A stretch of 48,413 nt of DNA from Aquifex sp964425585 (GTDB lineage Bacteria > Aquificota > Aquificia > Aquificales > Aquificaceae). Shown here piece by piece: positions 34,259 through 42,203 of this stretch. A program made the translations under genes and the position numbers. The notes below the pieces were generated by a model. That model was not told the origin of the DNA. It saw only the letters and a list, made by a program, of their open reading frames with translations, and did no database searches. How positions within the stretch are numbered: position 1 is the first letter of the stretch; every line of letters starts with the position of its first letter. The stretch is taken from assembly GCA_964425585.1 (NCBI GenBank), contig CAYRMG010000008.1, forward strand, positions 1 to 48,413, in the 5' to 3' direction.

Positions 34259-34264
34259 TATCAT
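34259..34264 (+). promoter_or_regulatory. -10-like hexamer of the lipoprotein gene, candidate leaderless promoter
   Basis: TATCAT (5 of 6 to TATAAT) ends 7 bases before the ATG at 34272, with no Shine-Dalgarno in the 25-base gap after mutS2. This would start a transcript at the start codon; read-through from mutS2 is the alternative. Confidence 0.4.
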
Positions 34265-34271
34265 TATTTGA

Positions 34272-34730
34272 ATGAGGTATGTGCTTTTATTCATTTTCCC
34301 CTTCCTATTTCTCAGCTCTTGTCAGGACATTCCGTCAAAGTATAAAACCCCCGAAGGAAAGAAAATCCTTGAAAAGTATAAAAAACAATACGTAAAGGGT
34401 GTAGTTTTAATAGACAAGAAACTAAAAGATAAACTTCCCGGGGGTGATAAGTTTCTGATTATTTCCGTGAGAAAGCCCGATAAAGCCCGTCCCGTTGCGG
34501 TTCTGAGGGTTAAAAATCCGGATTTTCCCTACAGATTTAAAATTACCGGAAAGAACAAAATAAACCCCGACGATTTTATAGAAGGGGATTTAATCATAAT
34601 GGCAAGACTTTCAAAGGAACCAACCGCAGGATTCAAACAAGGAGACCTATACGGCGTAGCTCAAGGAAAAGCAGGCCAAGAGAATGTAAAAATAGTAATA
34701 AATCAAATCTTTGAGGGAAGCGGAAAATGA
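34272..34730 (+). CDS. lipoprotein with a CcmI/CycH C-terminal-like domain
   Basis: A 152-residue secreted lipoprotein: signal MRYVLLFIFPFLFLSSC, with Cys17 as the lipid-attached residue. The mature part resembles the C-terminal domain of cytochrome c biogenesis protein CcmI/CycH: VKGVVLIDKKLKDKLPGGD, then RPVAVLRVKNPDFPYRF, then IIMARLSKEPTAGFKQGDL, corresponding to the GTVxLDPxL, PLAVLR and ARxSxSGxAxPxPGDL blocks of that family. The TPR part of CcmI is absent. A role in handling apocytochrome c or in the periplasm is inferred. The stop overlaps the SDR start by 4 bases. Confidence 0.8.
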   Translation: MRYVLLFIFPFLFLSSCQDIPSKYKTPEGKKILEKYKKQYVKGVVLIDKKLKDKLPGGDKFLIISVRKPDKARPVAVLRVKNPDFPYRFKITGKNKINPDDFIEGDLIIMARLSKEPTAGFKQGDLYGVAQGKAGQENVKIVINQIFEGSGK

Positions 34731-35455
34731 AACTTTTCATAACGGGAATAGGCTCGGGACTGGGAAAGGCACTGGTTGAAGAAGCTTTAAAAAGGAATTA
34801 CGAAGTTTACGCTCTTAGTAGACACATTCCCGATGAGTTTAAAGGGAGAATAAAATTTCAAAGGGGAGACCTCAGAGCCATTGAGAAGATTCCCCTATGG
34901 ATTCAAAATCTCTTGAATGGAGTAAAAAAGATAGATACCGTTATACTGAATGCGGGTATACTCGGAGAGCTAAAGGATATGAAGGATATTTCGCTTAATG
35001 AAATAGAAGAGGTTATGAGGGTAAACCTTTGGTCTAACAAGGTGATTATAGACACCCTTGTAGAACTCAACATAAAGGTTGAGCTGCTCGTAGGAATTTC
35101 TTCGGGTGCGGCAAAAAACTGTAACAGAGGATGGAACGCTTATTCACTTTCCAAGGCAGGACTGAACTGCCTTCTTAAGTTATACTCTTGGGAACTTCCC
35201 GAAACTCACGTTATAGCTCTTGCACCGGGTCTTGTTTTGACTCCGATGCTCAGGGAGGTTATGTCCTCAGATGAACAAAAGTTTCCATCTGTGAAGAGAA
35301 TAAAACAAGCTCCTAAACTTACCCCCGAGAAAGCCGCGGAGTTTATATTTAACATACTTCCGAAGCTTAAAATTTTTGAAAGCGGTTCCTTCGTTGATGT
35401 TAGAGATTTTCCCGAATACGAAGATTTTATTAATAAATACGGAGTATGCGAATGA
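34727..35455 (+). CDS. short-chain dehydrogenase/reductase family protein
   Basis: A 242-residue Rossmann-fold enzyme. The cofactor motif is TGIGSGLG (residues 6-13), the structural NAG is in VILNAGILG, the catalytic serine is in GISSGAA (Ser125/126) and the catalytic pair is Tyr139-x3-Lys143 in AYSLSKAGLN. The residue after the second strand is in LSRHIPD, where a basic residue suggests NADP(H). Substrate unknown. It overlaps the lipoprotein gene by 4 bases and fliM by 4 bases, so it is embedded in an operon with mixed functions. Confidence 0.9.
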   Translation: MKLFITGIGSGLGKALVEEALKRNYEVYALSRHIPDEFKGRIKFQRGDLRAIEKIPLWIQNLLNGVKKIDTVILNAGILGELKDMKDISLNEIEEVMRVNLWSNKVIIDTLVELNIKVELLVGISSGAAKNCNRGWNAYSLSKAGLNCLLKLYSWELPETHVIALAPGLVLTPMLREVMSSDEQKFPSVKRIKQAPKLTPEKAAEFIFNILPKLKIFESGSFVDVRDFPEYEDFINKYGVCE

Positions 35456-36366
35456 ACGAGGAGCTCCTGTCAAAAGAAGAGATAGACCTCTTGTTAGAAA
35501 CGCTTGAAAAGAAAAGGGAGAAAAAACTTCCGAAAGGTGTTCAACCCTTTGACTTTGATGCTCTTGAGAAGATATCACCCAAAAAGTATATAAGACTTGA
35601 ACAGTTCTTAAGTAATCTTTCAGCAAAACTTGAGGAAGAGTTAAAAAAGCTCCTTTTGACTTCATTAAACCTGAAACTGAAGTCAAAACTGGAAGCTCCG
35701 ATTTCAAAGGTTTTACCTCAGCTCACGCCCCCCACACTGATTTTGGGCGTGGAAATTGACAAGCTGGGGGATATGTATGTTTTAATTGACTCAAAAACGG
35801 CCTACAACTTCATAAGCCTTATGCTCGGGGGCACACCCATTGAGCTTGAAGGAAAGCCCTTTTCACGACTTGAGTTAAGTATACTGAAAAGGCTTGTAAA
35901 GAACATATGTGAGACCGTTAAAAAAGAATGGAACGGTTCTTTCAGCTTACCCGTAAGCACCTGTGAGTTGATTAATGATATTCACGGTGTTGATATACAA
36001 GATGATTACTTTTTAGCGGAGTTTTCCGTTGAATTTGAGGCATTGAACACGGTTCTGGTCATTGCCATTCCCTTATACATACTGAAGGAACTGAAGGAGG
36101 AGATTACCCTCTCAAAGCCGAATCGGGAAGAAAAGGAGGAGCTCTTTAGGGCACTTCTGGGTGTTCCCCTGAACCTTGAGGTTATGCTACTGAAGAAAAA
36201 GATACCCCTAAAAGAAGTATCAAGCATAGAGGAAGATATAACCCTTCATACGGGGAAATCGGTTTCCGACAAGGTAAATATTTACGTTCAAGGGGTTTTA
36301 AAGTTTAAGGGAGAGCTGGGGGAGGTAAAGGGAAAGAGAGCTGTAAAGATAACGGACATACTGTAA
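35452..36366 (+). CDS. fliM: flagellar motor switch protein FliM
   Basis: A 304-residue C-ring protein. The N-terminal peptide LLSKEEIDLLLETLEK corresponds to the CheY-P docking sequence of FliM. A CheC-like middle domain follows (about 35-225) and a C-terminal SpoA domain (about 230-304). The middle-domain GGxG motif that contacts FliG reads GGTP here. I choose the ATG at 35452 because it overlaps the SDR stop (ATGA) and lies 7 bases after GGAG; ATG 35446 would be only one base away from that GGAG. No other flagellar gene is adjacent. Confidence 0.88.
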   Translation: MNEELLSKEEIDLLLETLEKKREKKLPKGVQPFDFDALEKISPKKYIRLEQFLSNLSAKLEEELKKLLLTSLNLKLKSKLEAPISKVLPQLTPPTLILGVEIDKLGDMYVLIDSKTAYNFISLMLGGTPIELEGKPFSRLELSILKRLVKNICETVKKEWNGSFSLPVSTCELINDIHGVDIQDDYFLAEFSVEFEALNTVLVIAIPLYILKELKEEITLSKPNREEKEELFRALLGVPLNLEVMLLKKKIPLKEVSSIEEDITLHTGKSVSDKVNIYVQGVLKFKGELGEVKGKRAVKITDIL

Positions 36367-36399
36367 AATAAAAAATTCCGAGGAAACGGAGGTAAGGGA

Positions 36400-36783
36400 A
36401 TGGAACTGTGGGTAAAGGTAGGAGAGGAGAAAAAAAAGTATCAGGGTTCCTTCAGAGCGGTTATGGAAAGCCTCGTTAAAGATGGGAAAGGAAAAGAGGT
36501 TCAGATACTTTGTATACACGCACCCGCAAGAGAAAGGAGAAGGTTCAAAAGGGAACTCAGGTGGCACGATAGGGATATACTCAGAACAGCCTCCGCTATA
36601 GCGAGGTGGTTTTACCTCAGGGATTACAGAAAGATAAGAAGGAGAATAAAAGAATTAAAGAAAAGGGCAAAATACATTTCAAAGGGAGAAATAATGTATT
36701 GTCCCAAGATAATGGCTCAGGTAAAGGAACTTGAAAACAAATTATCGGATATAGAGAAGAAATTAGAAGAACTAAAAGTTTAA
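36400..36783 (+). CDS. hypothetical basic protein with C-terminal coiled coil
   Basis: A 127-residue protein I do not recognise. It is strongly basic: ERRRFKRELRWHDRD and KIRRRIKELKKRAKY lie in the centre, and the last 25 residues (VKELENKLSDIEKKLEELKV) form a heptad coiled coil. There are two cysteines (CIHAPA and MYCPK). No signal peptide or membrane helix. A clear Shine-Dalgarno (GGAGGTAAG) precedes the ATG. It lies between fliM and the FBP aldolase/phosphatase gene. The composition suggests nucleic-acid or ribosome binding, but that is only inference. Confidence 0.75.
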   Translation: MELWVKVGEEKKKYQGSFRAVMESLVKDGKGKEVQILCIHAPARERRRFKRELRWHDRDILRTASAIARWFYLRDYRKIRRRIKELKKRAKYISKGEIMYCPKIMAQVKELENKLSDIEKKLEELKV

Positions 36784-36799
36784 ATAAAGGAGGGATAAG

Positions 36800-37945
36800 A
36801 TGAAGATTACATTAAGTGTTATCAAAGCGGACATAGGGGGATATGTAGGACACTCCTCCACTCACCCCGAGGTTGTAAATACAGTAAGGGAGCACGTAGA
36901 AAAAGAAGTGGAAAAAGGAAACCTTATAGACTCGGATATACTCACATGCGGTGATGATATAGCCATAGTAATGACCCATACCCACGGTGTTGATGCGGAA
37001 CTCGTCCACAAGATAGCATGGGAAGCTTTTGAAAAGGGAACGGAGGTTGCAAAAAAGTTGAAGCTATACGGAGCGGGGCAGGACTTACTTACCGATACTT
37101 TCAGCGGAAACGTTAAAGGAATGGGTCCCGGCGTTGCGGAAATGGAGTTTGAAGAAAGACCCTCGGAGCCAGTAATAGTTTTCTTTGCGGACAAAACATC
37201 TCCCAGTGCCTGGAACCTGCCCCTTTACGAGATGTTTGCGGACCCTATGAACACCGCAGGGCTCGTAATAGACCCCAAGATGCACGACGGTTTTACCTTT
37301 GAGGTTTTAGATGTTTACACGGGAAAGGCTGTTAAGCTAAACACACCTGCGGAGCTGTATGACCTTCTTGCACTTATCGGTTCGGTGGGGAAATACGTTG
37401 TTAAGAACGTTTACAGAAATTACGACGGGGAAATAGCAGCAACCGCATCAACCCAGAGACTTTCATTAATAGCGGGACAATACGTAGGAAAGGACGACCC
37501 CGTTCTAATAGTTCGTGCCCAGAGCGGATTTCCCGCTGTAGGTGAGATACTTGAGCCCTTTGCAAGACCCTGGATAGTTGAAGGGTGGATGAGAGGTTCC
37601 CACAACGGACCTCTTATGCCCGTTTCCTTTGAGGATGCAAGACCCTCAAGATTTGACGGACCTCCGAGGGTAATAGGTGCGGGATACCAGATAGCGAACG
37701 GAAAACTTATAGGTCCTGCGGATATGTTCAAGGACCCGGCCTTTGACAAGGCAAGGATGGTAGCCCAAGATATGGCGGATATACTAAGGAGACAGGGAAT
37801 ATTTGAACCCCACAGACTCCCCGCTGAAGAAATGGAATACACAACCCTTCCCAAAGTTCTAAAGAGACTTGAAGGAAGATTTTACGACACGGAAGTAGAG
37901 AAGCTCTCCGAAGAACAAAAAATAGAAAAAGAAGATATGGACTGA
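36800..37945 (+). CDS. fbp: bifunctional fructose-1,6-bisphosphate aldolase/phosphatase (archaeal type)
   Basis: A 381-residue FBPA/P, the unidirectional gluconeogenic enzyme of archaea and deep-branching thermophilic bacteria, which condenses triose phosphates and dephosphorylates the product to fructose 6-phosphate. The metal-binding residues Asp11, His18 and Asp52-Asp53 are present, and the Schiff-base lysine is Lys231 with Tyr228 nearby (AGQYVGKDDP), matching Lys232/Tyr229 of the studied archaeal enzyme. LLTDTFSGNVKGMGPG and GSHNGPLMPV are family signatures. AAGGAGGG lies before the ATG. A MurJ gene follows after 4 bases. It complements ppsA in carbon assimilation. Confidence 0.95.
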   Translation: MKITLSVIKADIGGYVGHSSTHPEVVNTVREHVEKEVEKGNLIDSDILTCGDDIAIVMTHTHGVDAELVHKIAWEAFEKGTEVAKKLKLYGAGQDLLTDTFSGNVKGMGPGVAEMEFEERPSEPVIVFFADKTSPSAWNLPLYEMFADPMNTAGLVIDPKMHDGFTFEVLDVYTGKAVKLNTPAELYDLLALIGSVGKYVVKNVYRNYDGEIAATASTQRLSLIAGQYVGKDDPVLIVRAQSGFPAVGEILEPFARPWIVEGWMRGSHNGPLMPVSFEDARPSRFDGPPRVIGAGYQIANGKLIGPADMFKDPAFDKARMVAQDMADILRRQGIFEPHRLPAEEMEYTTLPKVLKRLEGRFYDTEVEKLSEEQKIEKEDMD

Positions 37946-37949
37946 GACT

Positions 37950-39464
37950 TTGTCCCGTCTGTTTCGGGGTTCTCTTCTATTTTCCTTAGGAATTCTCTTA
38001 AGCAGAATTTTAGGTTATCTGAGGGATGCGGCGATAGCCTATTATTTCGGAGCTTCTCATATATCCGATGCCTTTTTTATAGCATTTAGAATCCCGAATG
38101 CGTTCAGGAGAATATTCGGTGAAGGGGGCTTTAACGCCGTCTTTATACCCCTCTACGGGGAAAAACTGAAGGAAAAGAGGGAAAAGGAGTTTCTATCAAA
38201 AGTTCTCGGAATCTTACTTCTCCTTTCCTTATCCGTGGTAACGCTGGGAGTTATTTTTTCCCCTATCATAGTAAGCCTTATAGCACCGGGAATAAAAAAC
38301 AAGGAGACCTATACGTATGCGGTTGAGTTCCTAAGGTTCACGTTTTTTTATCTGATTCTTGTTTCCCTTTACGCTTTTACAATGGCGGTTTTAATGGTAA
38401 GGGGTTTATTTTTCGTCCCTTCCGTTTCCCAGGCACTCTTTAACCTTTTTTTCATCATATCCCTAATTCTTTTCGTTCCCGAACTGGAAGGATATGCCCT
38501 CGTTGTAGGCGTTCTTATAGGAGGTTTATTTCAGATAGTTCCGAACCTCTTTTTATTTTTAAAGCTGGAATCCATTGTTAAGCCATATTTAAAGATTGAT
38601 GAAGAGATTAAAACTTTTCTGAAGAGGTTTTTCTTAACCCTCGGCAGTTTTTCCGCAAACCAGCTTTCCCTTTTTATAGATACATTTCTCGCATCCTTTC
38701 TTAAAGTGGGGAGCATATCATACGTATACTATGCGAGCAGGATATATCTTCTTCCGATAAGTCTTTTTTCCATAAGTGTTAGCAACACCTTTCTCGCAGT
38801 AGTATCTTCGGGTGAGGGGAAAGGGGAAAATCTAAAAAACGGTGTAAAACTAATTCTCCTTCTTACCGTTCCTTCCTCCGCAGGCCTTTATATTCTTTCG
38901 GAAGAGATAGTGAGCATCCTTTACAAGAGGGGGAGTTTTACCGAAGAGGACCTTTTATATACCTCATCAATCCTGAGTATCTACGCACTTTCAGTTCCCT
39001 TTTATTCCCTTCAGCACCTCTTTAAGTCTTTTTTTTACTCACAAGGAGATGTGAGGACACCCGTTAATGCCTCGTTTCTCGGGGTTTTTGTTGACGGGTT
39101 TGTTGCATCAACTTTAATATTCATTTTCGGATACGGTGTTATGGCTTTCCCCGTCGGTGCTCTTATATCTTCCATCCTTTCGCTTCTTTATCTCTACACA
39201 CGGATAAAAATATCCTTTCTTCCTTCATCTTCATTCCTTGTAAAAGTTTTACTCTCAACCCTTTTTATGTCGTTTCTTATTTTCCTTGTAAAAAATACTT
39301 TGGCGAATCCGACGGTTGAAGTTTTCCTTATTCCCGTATTCGGACTACTTTACTTCCTCTTTCTTTTTCTCCTTAGAGAGGATACAACTGTTAAGTTAAT
39401 AAAGTATGGGATTTTTGGAAGAGATAAGAGCTTTAAAAGAGAAGGAAATCAACAGTTCCCCTGA
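37950..39464 (+). CDS. murJ: lipid II flippase MurJ
   Basis: A 504-residue MOP-superfamily protein with about 14 membrane helices, moving lipid II across the inner membrane for peptidoglycan synthesis. The MurJ signature is at the N-terminus: SRILGYLRDAAIAYYFGAS, SDAFFIAFRIPNAFRRIFGEGGFNAVFIPLY. The start is a TTG 4 bases after the fbp stop, without a clear Shine-Dalgarno, so coupling is likely. The last 19 codons (from GIFGRDKSF) are overlapped by the start of trpC over 59 bases, and this tail is probably unconserved. Confidence 0.93.
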   Translation: MSRLFRGSLLFSLGILLSRILGYLRDAAIAYYFGASHISDAFFIAFRIPNAFRRIFGEGGFNAVFIPLYGEKLKEKREKEFLSKVLGILLLLSLSVVTLGVIFSPIIVSLIAPGIKNKETYTYAVEFLRFTFFYLILVSLYAFTMAVLMVRGLFFVPSVSQALFNLFFIISLILFVPELEGYALVVGVLIGGLFQIVPNLFLFLKLESIVKPYLKIDEEIKTFLKRFFLTLGSFSANQLSLFIDTFLASFLKVGSISYVYYASRIYLLPISLFSISVSNTFLAVVSSGEGKGENLKNGVKLILLLTVPSSAGLYILSEEIVSILYKRGSFTEEDLLYTSSILSIYALSVPFYSLQHLFKSFFYSQGDVRTPVNASFLGVFVDGFVASTLIFIFGYGVMAFPVGALISSILSLLYLYTRIKISFLPSSSFLVKVLLSTLFMSFLIFLVKNTLANPTVEVFLIPVFGLLYFLFLFLLREDTTVKLIKYGIFGRDKSFKREGNQQFP

Positions 39465-40179
39465 GTATATAAAGCAACTGGAAAAACTGATAGAAGAAAG
39501 GGATAAGTTTTACGACTTTGAGAAATCACTCATGAGCTGTGGAACAAAAATAATAGCGGAGGTTAAAAAGGCTTCACCTTCCGAGGGTGCCATCAAAGAG
39601 GTAAAACCCGAAGAACAAGCAAAACTTTACGAAGAGGCGGGAGCTGTTGCGATTTCCGTTCTTACCGAACCCCATTACTTTAAGGGTTCACTTGATGATT
39701 TGAAAAGGGTAAGAGAAACTGTAAATCTTCCCATACTCAGAAAGGACTTCACGATTGATAAAATTCACATTCTTGAGGCAAAAGCTTTCGGCGCGGATAT
39801 AATCCTCCTCATTGTTAGGATGTTATCGGAAAGGGAGCTATATGAACTTCTTAGGTTTTCTGAGGAACTCGGCCTTTTTGCACTTGTAGAGGTCTTTAGC
39901 CTTGATGAGGCAAAAAGAGCCCTTGATGCGGGAGCGAGAATAATAGGGATAAACAACAGAGACCTTGAAACCTTCAAGGTTGATATAAGCAGAAGTAAAG
40001 AGCTCGCACCGAAGATAAAGGAGCTGGGGGCAAAGTTCGTTATAGCGGAAAGCGGAATAAGTAAGAGGGAGGAAGTTCTTGAGCTTATGAACCATCAGGT
40101 AGACGGCTTCCTTATCGGGACATCGTTGATGAAGAGTGATAATCCCTATAAAAAACTGAGGGAGCTTATGGGATTTTAA
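39406..40179 (+). CDS. trpC: indole-3-glycerol phosphate synthase
   Basis: A 257-residue TIM-barrel enzyme of tryptophan synthesis converting CdRP to indole-3-glycerol phosphate. Conserved motifs: IIAEVKKASPSEGAI (catalytic lysine), EPHYFKGS, PILRKDFTID, GADIILLIVR, GINNRDLETF and VIAESGI, ending with the phosphate-binding LIGTSLM. The ATG lies inside the end of murJ (59-base overlap), and the residues from the ATG onward resemble the family N-terminus. No other trp gene is adjacent, so tryptophan genes are dispersed. Confidence 0.94.
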   Translation: MGFLEEIRALKEKEINSSPEYIKQLEKLIEERDKFYDFEKSLMSCGTKIIAEVKKASPSEGAIKEVKPEEQAKLYEEAGAVAISVLTEPHYFKGSLDDLKRVRETVNLPILRKDFTIDKIHILEAKAFGADIILLIVRMLSERELYELLRFSEELGLFALVEVFSLDEAKRALDAGARIIGINNRDLETFKVDISRSKELAPKIKELGAKFVIAESGISKREEVLELMNHQVDGFLIGTSLMKSDNPYKKLRELMGF

Positions 40180-40202
40180 AATTTTAAAACTGTATTTTAA
40201 AA
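40173..40202 (+). repeat. three TTTTAAAA palindromes before the aconitase gene
   Basis: ATTTTAAAA occurs at 40173-40181, 40181-40189 and 40194-40202; each holds the palindrome TTTTAAAA. The first overlaps the trpC stop codon, and the last ends 22 bases before the aconitase ATG. The tract is flexible and A/T-only for long stretches. It may be an upstream promoter element or operator for the aco-mdh-fum genes, or simply A/T-rich spacer. Confidence 0.5.
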
Positions 40203-40223
40203 TTGTTTTGAAAGGAGGTCAGT

Positions 40224-42203
40224 ATGGCTAAAGGAACTGTAGCTTGGAAAATCATAAAGAATCACCTTGTTTCGGGCAAGATGGAGCCGGGGGAAGAAAT
40301 AGCCATAAAGATTGACCAAACCCTTACACAAGACGCAACGGGAACTATGTGCTACCTTGAGTTTGAGGCTATGGGCGTTCCCGAAGTAAAAACGGAGCTC
40401 TCGGTATCCTACATAGACCACAACATGCTCCAGACGGACTTCAGAAATGCGGACGACCACAAATATCTCATGAGTGTGGCTAAAAAATTCGGAATATGGC
40501 TCTCCAAGCCGGGAAACGGCATATGTCACCAGGTTCACCTTGAGAGGTTTGCAAAGCCCGGAAAAACTCTTTTAGGTTCCGACTCCCATACCCCTACTGC
40601 CGGCGGTATGGGAATGCTGGCAATAGGTGCGGGGGGAATGGACGTTGCCGCTGCAATGGCCGGAGAGCCCTTCTACCTAAAGATGCCCAAGATAGTCGGG
40701 GTTCACCTAAAGGGAAAGATGCCCGAGTGGGTAACTGCAAAAGACATAATCCTTGAACTGCTGAGAAGACTTACCGTCAAGGGAGGTCTCGGAAAGATAT
40801 TTGAGTATTTCGGTGAAGGTGTTAAGGAGCTTTCCGTTCCCGAAAGGGCAACCATAACGAATATGGGAGCGGAGCTCGGAGCTACAACCTCTATATTTCC
40901 CTCGGATGAGATAACCAGGGCTTACCTGAAGGCTCAGGGAAGGGAAGAGGACTGGATAGAACTTCTTCCGGACCCCGATGCGGAATACGATGAAGTTATA
41001 GAGATAAATCTCTCGGAACTTGAGCCTCTCATAGCACAGCCCCACTCTCCCGATAACGTTGTTCCCGTAAGGGAAATAGAGGGAATAAAGGTTGACCAGG
41101 TTGTTATAGGTTCATGCACAAATTCCTCTTTTGTAGACCTAACGAGGGCTGCAAAACTCCTAGAAGGAAGGAAAGTCCATCCCGATGTTGTGTTCGCGAT
41201 AGCTCCCGGTTCAAAGCAAGCCTTGGAACTCATAACCCAAAACGGTGCACTTCTTAACTTTCTCAAAGCTGGTGCGAGGATACTTGAGAGCGCGTGCGGT
41301 CCTTGTATAGGTATGGGGTTTGCACCACCCACGAACGGCGTTTCCGTAAGAAGCTTCAACAGAAACTTTAAAGGAAGGGCGGGAACACCCGACGCAAAGG
41401 TATATCTTGCTTCTCCCGAAACCTGTGTTGCGGCGGCAATAGCGGGTGAGATTGTAGACCCGAGGAAGCTCGCAGAAAGGGAAGGTATAAAGTGGATAAG
41501 GGTTGAGATGCCCGAGAAATTCCCATACGGTGATGAGGCATTCATTCCTCCCCTTCCGAAGGAAGAAAGGGAAAAGGTTGAGATATACAGGGGACCTAAC
41601 ATAAAGCCCCTACCCGAGTTTGACCCCCTGCCGGATAAGGTAGAAGGGGAGGTTGCCCTCATTGTTGAGGACAACATTACGACTGACCATATAATGCCCG
41701 CAGGAGCAAAAATTCTCCCCCTTAGGTCAAACATATACGCCATATCCGAGTATGTTTATCACTACGTAGACCCGGAATTTGTTCCAAGAATGAAGCGGTT
41801 AAAGGAAAAGGGAAAAGCGGGGATAATAATAGGCGGAGAGAACTACGGACAGGGGTCTTCAAGGGAACACGCTGCGCTTGCACCGAGATTTCTCGGCGTG
41901 AGGGCGGTTATAGCCAAGTCCTTTGCGAGAATACACCACGCAAACCTCGTAAACTTCGGAATAGTTCCCCTTGAGTTTAAAAATAAAGAGGATTATGAAA
42001 AGTTCTCCCTCGGGGATGAGATAGAGATTCCCGACCTTATAGATAGACTGAAGAAGGGTGAAGATATAGTTGTGATAAACAAAACCACGGGGGAAGAGAT
42101 TATCTGCACCTATAACCTCACACCCGTTCAGAAAGAAATACTCATAGCGGGAGGAAGGCTCAATTACATAAAGAACAAGCAGAAAAGGGAGGTCAACGCA
42201 TGA
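40224..42203 (+). CDS. aco: aconitate hydratase
   Basis: A 659-residue 4Fe-4S aconitase. The cluster cysteines are Cys298 (GSCTNSS) and Cys358/Cys361 (SACGPCIGMG); the swivel domain contains ENYGQGSSREHAALAPRFLG with the substrate-binding Ser-Arg. The length is that of the mitochondrial-like/short aconitases rather than the 890-residue AcnA. It interconverts citrate and isocitrate, in the reductive direction citrate-forming. AAGGAGG lies in front of the ATG. Its stop overlaps mdh (ATGA), starting an rTCA operon. Confidence 0.95.
   Translation: MAKGTVAWKIIKNHLVSGKMEPGEEIAIKIDQTLTQDATGTMCYLEFEAMGVPEVKTELSVSYIDHNMLQTDFRNADDHKYLMSVAKKFGIWLSKPGNGICHQVHLERFAKPGKTLLGSDSHTPTAGGMGMLAIGAGGMDVAAAMAGEPFYLKMPKIVGVHLKGKMPEWVTAKDIILELLRRLTVKGGLGKIFEYFGEGVKELSVPERATITNMGAELGATTSIFPSDEITRAYLKAQGREEDWIELLPDPDAEYDEVIEINLSELEPLIAQPHSPDNVVPVREIEGIKVDQVVIGSCTNSSFVDLTRAAKLLEGRKVHPDVVFAIAPGSKQALELITQNGALLNFLKAGARILESACGPCIGMGFAPPTNGVSVRSFNRNFKGRAGTPDAKVYLASPETCVAAAIAGEIVDPRKLAEREGIKWIRVEMPEKFPYGDEAFIPPLPKEEREKVEIYRGPNIKPLPEFDPLPDKVEGEVALIVEDNITTDHIMPAGAKILPLRSNIYAISEYVYHYVDPEFVPRMKRLKEKGKAGIIIGGENYGQGSSREHAALAPRFLGVRAVIAKSFARIHHANLVNFGIVPLEFKNKEDYEKFSLGDEIEIPDLIDRLKKGEDIVVINKTTGEEIICTYNLTPVQKEILIAGGRLNYIKNKQKREVNA

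Noticed and set aside
36378..36396. Short inverted CCG...CGG repeat after fliM as a terminator
   Set aside because: The stem is only 3 bp and there is no T-tract; it overlaps the Shine-Dalgarno of the next gene.
40934..41743. Long minus-strand open frame opposite aconitase
   Set aside because: Serine-rich conceptual product with no family features, lying fully inside a clear aconitase gene; it is a shadow of the purine-rich coding strand. The same applies to other long opposite-strand frames, such as those over ppsA, gyrB and mutS2.
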